In this document: positions 1 through 7,892 of the stretch, in pieces
Numbering within the stretch: position 1 is the stretch's first letter
Layout: every line of letters begins with the position of its first letter
NCBI GenBank assembly: GCA_022616415.1
Contig: JAKEEU010000420.1
Span: 1-47,487 of the forward strand
DNA: 47,487 bases
From: Candidatus Zhuqueibacterota bacterium
Lineage (GTDB): Bacteria; Zhuqueibacterota; Zhuqueibacteria; Zhuqueibacterales; Zhuqueibacteraceae
Direction of reading: 5' to 3'
Translations under genes and position numbers: made by a program
Notes under the pieces: generated by a model
Databases searched by the model: none
Told to the model about the DNA's origin: nothing
What the model saw: the letters and a program-made list of their open reading frames with translations, nothing else

Positions 1-100
1 ATAGAAACAACGCAACGGATGAAAAGCTTTTATCAGTTGTGTTGTTTCAATCCATTGGGAGAAACTTGCTCTGTTTGTAAAGGTTTTCGGGCTTCAAAAT

Positions 101-1510
101 TTAACTCCTCGGTGTGCCGTTGGCGCTAAAGGAGAATTGCGAGGTGCCCTCTTTGCTCGTGATCGTGCCGCTTCCAGAACCGTCAGGCCGGAAGTGCAGA
201 TCGGCTTTGAAAATGGGCGGCTCGCCTTTGTCGTAGGCATCTTTTGAAGCATATACTTCGAGGTGTACATCGGCGCTGCCGTCGCGATAAAACGCTGCGT
301 CGAGCAAAATGTATTGATTCTCCGCGTTGATCCAGTTGCCTTTCAAATCGGCTTTCGCCGGCCCCTCTTGCAGCGTCCAACTGCCGCCGGTGCCGTCGCT
401 GTGGCTCTCCGTCACTTCGAGGCGGCCATAGCCGTTTTGGCGCGAGGCCTTGATTGTAACCTCGCGCCGTTTGGAGGTGCCGTCGGCAAAAAATTCTTCG
501 CGCGTAAAATTCGCCGTGCCGGAAGAGTCAACCGGGTTTTGCGAAAAATCTCCCTTTTCAAAAATCGAGCGCGGATCGGAGCCGGCGGGATAAGTAACGG
601 TTTTCTCGAACGAGAGATGGTTTTCATCCGGCACCGTAAATTGCCCTTGCTCGCGCGTGCCGTCGCGATAGACGCTATTGAAGATGACCTGCGTGCTTCT
701 GAACGTGATGTCTTCGCTGTGGCGCGTGCCGTCACGGAAGCTCACGGTCTTCGAAAAGCTTCCCAAGCCGCCATTCGTTTCGTGATATTCGAGGCGCTGC
801 CGGATTTCACTGGTGTCCTGTCCTGAAGCATATTGGCTGAGGGCTTCGATCACGCCGCCGGCCGGTTGGCTGCCGGGTTGATATTTGTCCGGAATGAGTC
901 GTCCTTCCTCGTAACGCAAGCGATAGCCGCTGCGATAATTTTTCGCATTTTCCAACAGTTCGACGACATCATCCGTCGTGTCGGCGAGGGTGAAATTCAC
1001 ATTGACCACGATGCGAGTCGAGTCGCGTTCGAGCGGACTGCTGCCCGGATGATTGGTCGCCACGGTGTAAACGGTGGCTTTGCCGCTGGTCGTATTGTAA
1101 CTGATCCACAAATGATAATTGATGCCGGTGTGCGGATCGATCCAGCGCTTCTCGTAGAGAATGGTGTCGCCTTGAGTTTTGTGGAGACGGCCGGCTTTTT
1201 GCGCGAGCACAAAGGCTTCCTGTTGAAAGGGGATGAGGGCTTGCTTGAAAGTCGCCCCACTCTTTTGCAGGCTGCCGACTGCCGGAACGTTGATTTTACC
1301 GAGCGCTGCGGGCCCCGCCAGCGCTTGCTCGATTTGCTTAAAAGTTTGCACGCTGCGATAAACTTCGACCCCGCTGGTTGTGACCACCTTCGCAAACGCA
1401 TCGTTTTTCGTTGACGAGGTTGGGCTCGCCGGATTTTTGTCGCAGCTCACGAGCGCTAACGCGCCGAACGTCACCAGCGCCAGCCCAAGGGGCTTCCGGT
1501 TAATTTTCAT
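101..1510 (-). CDS. Secreted lipoprotein with DGT beta-repeats, function unknown
   Basis: A 469-residue protein. The N-terminus has a basic start, a hydrophobic stretch and a lipobox ending LVSC near residue 24, so it should be a lipid-anchored envelope protein. I chose the ATG at 1510 because GGAGG lies 5 nt upstream of it; an in-frame GTG at 1522 would place that site inside the gene. The second half carries recurring short segments with F/Y-x-D-G-T (FRDGT, YRDGT, FADGT, SDGT, YRDGS, PDGS) spaced by about 25-35 residues and rich in alternating charged and hydrophobic residues, suggesting a repetitive beta-sheet. I do not recognise the family, and no enzymatic motif is visible. It stands alone, facing the degraded regulator on its other side. 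Confidence 0.8.
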   Translation of the reverse strand: MKINRKPLGLALVTFGALALVSCDKNPASPTSSTKNDAFAKVVTTSGVEVYRSVQTFKQIEQALAGPAALGKINVPAVGSLQKSGATFKQALIPFQQEAFVLAQKAGRLHKTQGDTILYEKRWIDPHTGINYHLWISYNTTSGKATVYTVATNHPGSSPLERDSTRIVVNVNFTLADTTDDVVELLENAKNYRSGYRLRYEEGRLIPDKYQPGSQPAGGVIEALSQYASGQDTSEIRQRLEYHETNGGLGSFSKTVSFRDGTRHSEDITFRSTQVIFNSVYRDGTREQGQFTVPDENHLSFEKTVTYPAGSDPRSIFEKGDFSQNPVDSSGTANFTREEFFADGTSKRREVTIKASRQNGYGRLEVTESHSDGTGGSWTLQEGPAKADLKGNWINAENQYILLDAAFYRDGSADVHLEVYASKDAYDKGEPPIFKADLHFRPDGSGSGTITSKEGTSQFSFSANGTPRS

Positions 1511-1740
1511 AAAAGCCTCCACTTGGTTGATAAAACCGTCAGTCTTTGTTGATTTGTCAAGCTTCGATTTGACTCTTCGCCATGGAAATCAATCATCGTG
1601 CCAAATGGGCGATGAAGATTTTGCCATGTGCATAGCGTTTAATTATTTTGAAATTGTGAAGCAAGCCGCAATGCCGCAGACTAATTTTCAGGTGTGAATC
1701 AACGCCACAGTGTGGCCGATTTGCCCAAACAGGCCTAATG

Positions 1741-2021
1741 AGATTTTTTCTTTGTGCACTTTATGAAGATGATGCCAAAGTCTTTGAATCACTGGGTGCA
1801 GGAGCGACGGGTTATCTTTTGAAAGGCGGGCTCCACGGACAAAATCATTGAAGCGCTCAAGGAGGTGCGGGCCGGCAGCGCGCCGATGAATGCACAAAAT
1901 AGCCAAAAAATTGCTGGCGAGGTTCACCAAAATCGTCTCGCCGCAAGCGGATTATGCGCTCACCGAGCGCGAGAAGGAAATTCTCAATTTAACGGTGAGA
2001 CTGGCTGTGAAGATGCCGTGA
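1741..2021 (+). pseudogene. Degraded NarL/LuxR-type response regulator fragment
   Basis: Three short overlapping frames together read as the end of a response regulator. From 1750 the text is LYEDDAKVFESLGAGATGYL followed by LKG, the typical last part of a receiver domain. After a frameshift near 1833 it continues TDKIIEALKEVRAGSAPM, the linker helix. After a second shift near 1890 it reads IAKKLLARF, then ALTEREKEILNLT, the start of a GerE/LuxR helix-turn-helix. It then ends at a stop at 2019-2021. The phospho-acceptor half is missing upstream, and most of the DNA-binding domain is missing downstream. With at least two frameshifts and both ends lost, it cannot make a working regulator. No matching kinase is nearby. 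Confidence 0.8.
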
Positions 2022-2094
2022 AATAAACAATAAAAAGCCCTCTTTGGCGAAAGCAAAAATTTCACTAATGCGTTTTATCACCATCCCGCCAGCG

Positions 2095-2520
2095 TCAGTG
2101 GCTTTCAGATTGCTTGCGGCTGATTTTGGCAATCAGTCGTTGAAATTCATCGGGCCCTAGTTCGGCAAGAAAATATTGCAATACGTCTTCTTTTTCTTTG
2201 CTCAGGGCCGCCAAATGATCTTCCTTGCTCAAAGTCGCTAAAATATCTTCCTTTTTAAAAACGGCGAGAAATTTTTCCGGGCCCAAAGCCTCGATGTAGC
2301 GTTGAATGGTTTCTTGTTTCAGTGCCATAATTTTAAACACCTCGCTTTCATAAAGTTCTAAAATGGCTTCAAGAAGCGGCGTCAACTTGCCGCGTTCCAA
2401 CTCCGACAAGATAATGGATTGCCGGCGCGCCGAATTGGAGAAAACCCGCAACTCTTCTGGAACATAAATCGCCAATCCTGCAACCAAACCGAATATTGCA
2501 CCGTTCGTTAAGGGAACCAC
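2095..2520 (-). CDS. Hypothetical protein, possible C-terminal fragment of an Rpn-type protein
   Basis: A 141-residue protein with a GTG start. It has a short hydrophobic N-terminus (GAIFGLVAGLAIYVPEELR), then a highly charged, mostly helical body with repeated K-E-D-x-L-A-x-L-S-K-E segments around residues 85-115. The LVAGLAIYVPEE phrase and the following charged helices remind me of the part after the nuclease core in Rpn/transposase-like proteins, but the PD-(D/E)XK core is not encoded upstream. This could therefore be a decayed remnant. That reading is inference from memory of the family; the function is unknown. A second Rpn-related gene lies at 9534-10325. Confidence 0.45.
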   Translation of the reverse strand: MVPLTNGAIFGLVAGLAIYVPEELRVFSNSARRQSIILSELERGKLTPLLEAILELYESEVFKIMALKQETIQRYIEALGPEKFLAVFKKEDILATLSKEDHLAALSKEKEDVLQYFLAELGPDEFQRLIAKISRKQSESH

Positions 2521-2636
2521 GCCAGCTGCAGCAAAAACGCGAAAACCAACGCAAAAGCCAGGCTGCCGATGTAGTACAAGGGCAAATGGCGTTTGCCTGT
2601 TTGCATGACTCGCTGCAATGTGAGTTCAATCACCAT
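2508..2636 (-). CDS. Possible 42-residue membrane peptide
   Basis: A short frame of 42 codons from the ATG at 2636, with one clear hydrophobic segment (SLAFALVFAFLLQLAWF) after a basic N-terminus. It overlaps the start of the downstream 141-residue frame by 13 nt, which fits translational coupling. No strong ribosome-binding site is visible. It could be a small single-pass membrane protein or simply the decayed front end of the neighbouring gene in another frame. Confidence 0.25.
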   Translation of the reverse strand: MVIELTLQRVMQTGKRHLPLYYIGSLAFALVFAFLLQLAWFP

Positions 2637-2746
2637 GCCACTTATTTTTCTTGCTTTAAATTTTTCTATGGTTTAATTTGCAGTCGTGAGTTCTGAGTCC
2701 ATCTTACTCCAGTTCCGATGCGATAAACACAACCAGCTTCACTAAA

Positions 2747-3460
2747 ATGGGAACTTTTCTCAGGCAAATTGCTGAAGATCAGCCGATGATGGCCAGTGAG
2801 ATGGGCCAACCAACAACACCCCTCATCATCATCGCCGACCAGCGCGAGCGCGCTTCGGGGATTCCCCGCGCGCTCAGCGAAAAGGGCTTGGAGGTGCGGA
2901 TGCAACGTTTGGAGGTCGGCGATTATCTTTTGACGCCTAAGATCGCGGTGGAGCGCAAGACCACGGCGGATTTCATTCAATCCATTTTTGACAAGCGGCT
3001 GTTTGCACAAGTCGGGGCGTTGCGCATGAGTTTTCCCTGTCCGATTTTGCTGATTGAAAAATGCGACACGCCAAGCCGCGAAATCCATCCGAGCGCGGTA
3101 CGCGGTGCGATGCTCTACGTTGCTTTGCTCAATCGCATTCCGATCATTCACACGGAAAATGCGGCCGACACGGTGGAGACGTTGTTCGCAATGGCGCAGC
3201 TCGTGCATCGTGAAACTGCGCAGGAGTTTTCTTTGCACTCCAAACGCCGCTCGCTGTCACCGCAAAAGACGCAACGCTATATTCTCGAAACGATTCCCGG
3301 AATCGGGCCGCATCTGGCGAAAGCGCTGTTGCAACAGTTCGGCAATCTCCAAGCTGTTTTTAACGCCGCACCGGATGATTTGATGGAAGTCCCCGGCATC
3401 GGCCGCAGCCGCGCGGAGAAAATTCGGACGCTCCTGCAGCGTGATTACCGAAGCATATAG
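2747..3460 (+). CDS. XPF/ERCC4-type structure-specific endonuclease
   Basis: A 237-residue protein combining an ERCC4 nuclease domain with a helix-hairpin-helix pair. Visible catalytic residues fit the family: D31-Q-R-E34, then G58-D59-Y, and V-E69-R-K71-x3-D75, the ERKxxxD signature for metal-dependent cutting. Residues 180-235 hold two HhH motifs (IPGIGPHLAKALL and VPGIGRSRAEKI), which bind the DNA backbone. Families of this type cut branched or flap DNA and are best known from archaea and eukaryotes; the helicase part of archaeal Hef is absent. The start is uncertain: ATG at 2747 is used, but ATGs at 2786-2803 would still leave the nuclease core intact. It appears monocistronic, and its role here, probably DNA repair, is inferred. 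Confidence 0.88.
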   Translation: MGTFLRQIAEDQPMMASEMGQPTTPLIIIADQRERASGIPRALSEKGLEVRMQRLEVGDYLLTPKIAVERKTTADFIQSIFDKRLFAQVGALRMSFPCPILLIEKCDTPSREIHPSAVRGAMLYVALLNRIPIIHTENAADTVETLFAMAQLVHRETAQEFSLHSKRRSLSPQKTQRYILETIPGIGPHLAKALLQQFGNLQAVFNAAPDDLMEVPGIGRSRAEKIRTLLQRDYRSI

Positions 3461-3593
3461 CAGCTCGTTTTCAAAGTATTTCCCGACGGACAAAAATATG
3501 TCTTGAATCAGCGCGTGATTACGATGCGCTATGAACCAAATTCGCGTGATTCAGTAGAGCAGAAACGGGGCAATCGGCCAAAGAGCATGATTT

Positions 3594-6500
3594 TTATCGA
3601 GATTCACCATGTCTCTCCTCAACCTTGATCCACCCCACATGCGGGCCCCAGCCGTCTTTGGGATCGGCGTCGCTGAAGCGCAAAACCAATTTCCCTGTGT
3701 CCCATAATTTTGAATCTTCAAGCGTGAAGGCATGTTCGGTCACCTCGCCGCGGCCGGCATCGCCCTCGTCGAGCAGAAGCGAATCGCCCGCAGCCACGCG
3801 GCATTCGCCATTGGCTGAAAAAGTAACCTTCACTCTCGTCACGGTTGGCTGAATAGGGAAAACATAGCTGAACCACTGCTCACCGTCGGCGACGCGATCT
3901 TTTCCGCCCCCCTCAAAGCCAGACACCCAGGATTCTTTTTCCTCGCCAAAGTAAGCTTCGTCGTCATCACCGCAGTCGGCAAACAAAGACGGTTGCATCT
4001 CGCCGTGATAAAATTCCACGGGTTCGGTCGCGTCCGGCAAACGTTGCGTTTTGCCGTCGCGATTCCAGGTGATATAATAAAGGAAGCTGGCGCCATCTTT
4101 TTTATAGGACTCCGGCAAATTCGCTATCCACCCGTTGATCCCGGCGCGAAATGGAATAGCTTGAAAGGCTGCTCTGGAAGATTTGCCCGCCGCCGGCGAG
4201 GCCGCGTTACGGATGAAAAGCTGCGCGCTGAAATTCGGCCTGGCGCCGGTCACGTTCAAGCTGATTTGCAAAGGGTTCGGCGTGCGGCTGTAAAAATTTC
4301 GCGGCGGGGTGTGTGTCGCCGCCGCCACCCGCCGCACCGGCATGTAAATGCCTTTGGTGAGCAAATGATCCGGAAAAGGCACCATCGGCTCGTTGTTAAT
4401 TTGGACGCGATACCTTCCCGGCGGAACGTTGCCGAATTTGATCCACACGCGCCGGCCCCAATTGAGGGAAGACACCAGATTGAAACGAATCGTGTCAGCG
4501 CTGATTTTCAAATTTTCCACCCAAAGCGCATTGACGCCGCAAGTCCACGGTTTCGATTTTCCTGCTGCGCCAAAATTAATATAGACGTCGCCCATGCGGT
4601 CACGCAACAATTCGAAGCTCGTGGCGGCGCTGCCGGTTCCCCAATGGATACCGGTAATCGCGCCCGGGCCGTCGTCGCCGCCATGCGCCCAATTCTCGTA
4701 GCAAATCGGCGAGTCGCGATGAAAGAGCGCGAAGGTGGCGCGCAGCGTTTCGGCGGCGCGCTCAAAATAGGCCCGTTGGCCGGTTGCTTCGTAATAGTCC
4801 ATCAACGTTTCGGCGAAATAAGCCTGGCGCGCGTCGCTCCATTCGCCGTCGGTGTTTTGCACACCGAAGCCGCCGAGCAAATTGCGTGAAAGAAAGGGCG
4901 GACTCCAGACCTGTTGGTAGAGCAAAAGATAATCGAGCACATGCGTTCCGAGATGCAAATACTCGGCGCTGCCGGTGAGCCGGTGGAGCGTCAAATAAGC
5001 TTTCGCGGCTTGGTTCATCGACAGGGTATTTTGCGGAAACTGGCCGGTGGTCGCATCAAAAAAATCAAACGGCTTGCGCGAGCACGAAAGAAAGGTCTCG
5101 AAGTCGAACCATTTGTTGGCCGGAAGAATTTCGCGCGTGACGTAGCCCATTGCTTTGGCGGCGGCGTCAAGATAGCGCTGCTCTTTAACGCGGCTGAAAA
5201 GCTCGGCGAGAAAAAGCGCGGAACCGGCGGTTTCGGCATTCTCGTTGAAGAACTCGGAGCGCGGCTGATTGTCGCCACGGTGAAACCAGCTCGGGATTAC
5301 ACCGCTCGGTTGCTGCCATTTCATCAGAAAGTCGGCATATTTGCGGCAGAAGGCGAAAATTTCCTGGCGGCGTTGCGGCAAAAGATCGGCCCATTGCAAC
5401 AGCCAATAACCGGTCCACGAAGCGTCGAACGTGTGGTTGTAATCATTGCCAAAACCGGCCCAGCCTTCATCGCCGACCCAGTGGTGCGGTTCAGGCGCCG
5501 CGGCCTTCTTTTCCGGCAAACCCATCACGGCAGCGTTGATGGGCGTTTCGGGTTTTTCCGTTGGGCGTGCCGCAAAATAATATATCGATGGAAAAATTCC
5601 GTCTTCATTCGGCGCTGACAAGGCGAGATTCAGAACTTTCTCGGCGCGCGCCATGAGCAACGCTTCGCGGTCGCGATTGCGCTTGCCATACAGATACATG
5701 CCGTAGGCGGTGCGCAAAGTCTGAAACCAACTGTTGAACCACACGTCGTTGTTGGCGTCTGTGGGCAATTGATTCGACCAGGCCAGGCGATTGCTCTTCA
5801 TGCCGCCAACCGGGCGGCCGTTCAACGTCGTCTCGAACCAGGTTTGCTCGGCGTATTGCTTCCACGCACGCTGCGCCATCTGATCCAGCGTCCCCGGCAG
5901 CGCGCCGGCATTGTCGCGGCGATATATTGGAGAGAATTTTTCCCAGAGAAAATCAACGGCATGGCGAAAAGCATAAGTGCTCGTGCCTTTATTTTCTGCC
6001 GAGGCCGATTTGAAAAACGGCGCGGCGCGATGATCGAGCCACAGATAATACGCATAAGAAACTTCGGTGTCTTGCAAAAGCGGCGCGCGCGCCGAATCCG
6101 GCTGGTAATAAACATGATCGCGCACTTTCCACGGCCAGAATCCGAACGAGAGCAACGGCGCGGCGTACCCGGCCTCGAGCGCGGCGATGCGTTGCAGCAG
6201 CGCCTGCGAGGAATCATCCGGCGTCGAGGCATGCGTGGAATCAACGCGGTTTGGCTGCGGCAACTGAAAATCCAAGGCCGCCGGCATGGCGCGATGGCGG
6301 ACGAGATATTGCAAATCCGGAATGAGCGCGACAAACAGCGAGTCCTTTTGCAGCATGAGCGCCGGCGAGCGAAAGACGTGATCCGCGATTAGATCGTTCG
6401 GCTGCGGCCGGAGGTTCGGCGTCCAAATAAAATCCAACGGCAGAATCTCCGAATAGTTTTTGCTGCGCGGCACAAAATTGAATGAAGAAAGCAGCGCTTC

Positions 6501-6935
6501 GACTTTCGCGGCAGTGTTGAGGCGCCACGCATCCACCACGTAAGCGGCAGGATATTCCGCCACCAAGCTGACTTCGCGCGAGAACGAGATATTTTTGCTG
6601 CTGCCGGAAAAACGCAATCCGCGCTTCCTCGGCAGCGTCTCAACCGCGGTGAAAAACAGCGCTTCGTCTTTCCCTGACAAGCGCGCGAACAATTCCGGCC
6701 GCAGCGAATTTTTCCAATTGCCGTTGGCTTCGTTCGAGGCGCCGGCGATGAGCGCGTTGGCGCCCGCGGGCGTTTGCAGCTTGAAAACGATCCGCGCGCC
6801 CTGCGGCTCAGCGACGATCTTCATCCTTTTATTGGCAATCTGCGCGGCGGTTTGTGCCAGTGCAGCCGGCGCCGCGATGACGGCGGGAAACCCGAGCAAG
6901 ATAAAAATACCGATTCTTGCGAGAGTCATTCTCAT
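3594..6935 (-). CDS. Large secreted six-hairpin-glycosidase-like protein
   Basis: About 1,113 residues. The N-terminus is a typical Sec signal peptide (hydrophobic run ending around AALAQ near residue 28). The ATG at 6935 is preferred because a GGTGA lies about 8 nt upstream; an ATG at 6947 is possible. The N-terminal third looks beta-rich. Residues about 330-760 have the Trp/Tyr-rich helical repeats of an (alpha/alpha)6 toroid (DYNHTFDASWTGYWLL, SGVIPSWFHRGD, ENAETAGSALFLAELFSRV, EWSDARQAYFAETLMDYYEA), as in six-hairpin glycosidases and lyases. The C-terminus (about 1000-1113) resembles a beta-sandwich carbohydrate-binding region. The likely role is outer-surface or periplasmic polysaccharide breakdown. 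The substrate cannot be read from the sequence, and I could not assign a numbered glycoside hydrolase family. Confidence 0.8.
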   Translation of the reverse strand: MRMTLARIGIFILLGFPAVIAAPAALAQTAAQIANKRMKIVAEPQGARIVFKLQTPAGANALIAGASNEANGNWKNSLRPELFARLSGKDEALFFTAVETLPRKRGLRFSGSSKNISFSREVSLVAEYPAAYVVDAWRLNTAAKVEALLSSFNFVPRSKNYSEILPLDFIWTPNLRPQPNDLIADHVFRSPALMLQKDSLFVALIPDLQYLVRHRAMPAALDFQLPQPNRVDSTHASTPDDSSQALLQRIAALEAGYAAPLLSFGFWPWKVRDHVYYQPDSARAPLLQDTEVSYAYYLWLDHRAAPFFKSASAENKGTSTYAFRHAVDFLWEKFSPIYRRDNAGALPGTLDQMAQRAWKQYAEQTWFETTLNGRPVGGMKSNRLAWSNQLPTDANNDVWFNSWFQTLRTAYGMYLYGKRNRDREALLMARAEKVLNLALSAPNEDGIFPSIYYFAARPTEKPETPINAAVMGLPEKKAAAPEPHHWVGDEGWAGFGNDYNHTFDASWTGYWLLQWADLLPQRRQEIFAFCRKYADFLMKWQQPSGVIPSWFHRGDNQPRSEFFNENAETAGSALFLAELFSRVKEQRYLDAAAKAMGYVTREILPANKWFDFETFLSCSRKPFDFFDATTGQFPQNTLSMNQAAKAYLTLHRLTGSAEYLHLGTHVLDYLLLYQQVWSPPFLSRNLLGGFGVQNTDGEWSDARQAYFAETLMDYYEATGQRAYFERAAETLRATFALFHRDSPICYENWAHGGDDGPGAITGIHWGTGSAATSFELLRDRMGDVYINFGAAGKSKPWTCGVNALWVENLKISADTIRFNLVSSLNWGRRVWIKFGNVPPGRYRVQINNEPMVPFPDHLLTKGIYMPVRRVAAATHTPPRNFYSRTPNPLQISLNVTGARPNFSAQLFIRNAASPAAGKSSRAAFQAIPFRAGINGWIANLPESYKKDGASFLYYITWNRDGKTQRLPDATEPVEFYHGEMQPSLFADCGDDDEAYFGEEKESWVSGFEGGGKDRVADGEQWFSYVFPIQPTVTRVKVTFSANGECRVAAGDSLLLDEGDAGRGEVTEHAFTLEDSKLWDTGKLVLRFSDADPKDGWGPHVGWIKVEERHGESR

Positions 6936-7144
6936 TAAAGTCACCATATCATTAAAAGTTCATCCGTGAGCGTGCAAGACAGGCTTAGCCAACCTGGCAG
7001 CCTGGGCTACGATCTTTATAAAATAGCCAAATTCGCGCAGTAATGCAAGGGGCAAAATTGGCTCTTGCATTTTCAAAAAAAATATCATAATTTATGAACG
7101 CAATCAACCGTATACCGTGTGTTTAACAGAAAGGGTGCTTCCAG

Positions 7145-7357
7145 ATGGAAAAAGGCAAGGTTAAGTGGTTCAACGAAGCCAAAGGCTATGGCTTCGTCGT
7201 GCGAGAAACCGGCGAGGACGTCTTCGTTCACTTTAAATCCATTATCGGCGAGGGTTTCAAAACGCTGAAGGAAGGTGAAGAGGTTGAATTTGAAGTCGAG
7301 CAAGGCCCCAAAGGCTTGCAGGCGAAAAACGTCAGCCGTTTGAATTTCAATTCATAA
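7145..7357 (+). CDS. Cold-shock-domain protein (CspA family)
   Basis: A 70-residue single-domain OB-fold RNA chaperone. Both RNA-binding motifs are present: RNP1 as KGYGFV (residues 13-18) and RNP2 as VFVHF (about 27-31), after the family's usual GKVKWFNEAKG opening. It should bind single-stranded RNA and melt secondary structure during cold or growth transitions. The start is supported by a GAAAGGGTG-type site just upstream. An AT-rich stretch at 7065-7091 (TTGCAT, then CATAAT) could be a promoter, though the 15-nt spacing is short. A strong intrinsic terminator follows at 7381. Confidence 0.95.
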   Translation: MEKGKVKWFNEAKGYGFVVRETGEDVFVHFKSIIGEGFKTLKEGEEVEFEVEQGPKGLQAKNVSRLNFNS

Positions 7358-7380
7358 ACATTGATACAAAGCACCCCCGG

Positions 7381-7414
7381 CCCCGGTTCACGGCGTGGAT
7401 CGGGGTTTTTCGTT
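7381..7414 (+). terminator. Intrinsic terminator after the cold-shock gene
   Basis: CCCCG at 7381-7385 pairs with CGGGG at 7401-7405. The stem continues inward through G-U and Watson-Crick pairs to about 11 bp with a three-base loop, and is followed by TTTTTCGTTTT. It lies 24 nt after the stop codon of the cold-shock gene. Confidence 0.85.
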
Positions 7415-7427
7415 TTGGAGATTCGAC

Positions 7428-7721
7428 ATGCACTCGCAGGTGCGCCGCCGGTCTTCACATCGGTGCGGCGTTTTTTTGATTTTATTGCTCGCGGCCGTCT
7501 CCGGCTCGGCACAAGAGCGCGCATTGATTTGGCAGCATTCGCCAGATTACGTTTGGGCGCGGCTATTTTTGCGGCATTCACCATTCCCTCATCCCTCCCG
7601 TGACAACGGCTACACCTATCAGGAAAATGCCGCTGATTCCACGACAAAAAAATTTGAAATATACGGATCAGTTTGCTGCCAGCGCGCAAATCGTATTGAT
7701 GCCGACGACGGTCTGCCATGA
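7428..7721 (+). other. Doubtful secreted-protein reading frame, possibly decayed
   Basis: A 97-codon frame starts with a plausible signal peptide (basic start, then GVFLILLLAAVSGSAQ). The rest has odd composition, and an overlapping frame (7600-7785) reads more like protein (KNLKYTDQFAASAQIVLMPT). One explanation is an old secreted-protein gene broken by a frameshift near 7600. I cannot name a family. No ribosome-binding site is evident because the start lies close after the preceding terminator. Confidence 0.2.
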
Positions 7722-7797
7722 TTGTGTGATGGAAGAAAACTTCAGAACGTGGCTGGAGGTTTCATGTTTGGCAACGATTGAATAACCCCCAAAAATT

Positions 7798-7880
7798 TTA
7801 CTCATACTCATACTCATACTCATACTCGCTTTGAGAAACCATGAACAAACGAGCAAGAGTATGGGTAGGAGTAGGAGCAA
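7798..7880. repeat. Word-repeat hairpin, GAGTAT type
   Basis: The left arm is four perfect copies of ACTCAT plus a partial one (7800-7829). The right arm (7851-7880) reads GAGCAAGAGTATGGGTAGG and then GAGTAGGAG, an imperfect reverse complement made of the same word. The loop is about 20 nt. It sits just upstream of hen1, in a gap with no other clear signal, and belongs to the same architectural class as the hairpins at 33014, 37232, 37910 and 43721. Confidence 0.7.
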
Positions 7881-7892
7881 CCACCATCCACC

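Noticed and set aside
1..100. GTTGTTTCAATCC near the left edge, CRISPR-repeat-like ending
   Set aside because: Only one occurrence, with no repeat-spacer pattern; no cas gene in the window.
263..1414. Two + strand open frames (263-826 and 833-1414)
   Set aside because: They lie opposite the lipoprotein gene, with Arg/Ala-rich composition typical of antisense shadows; no start signals or families.
3993..6392. Long + strand frames opposite the glycosidase-like gene
   Set aside because: High-GC antisense shadows with strong Arg/Ala/Gly bias; the minus-strand protein has a signal peptide and recognisable fold.
7065..7091. Promoter of the cold-shock gene (TTGCAT and CATAAT)
   Set aside because: Spacing is 15 nt, too short for confidence; mentioned in the gene entry only.
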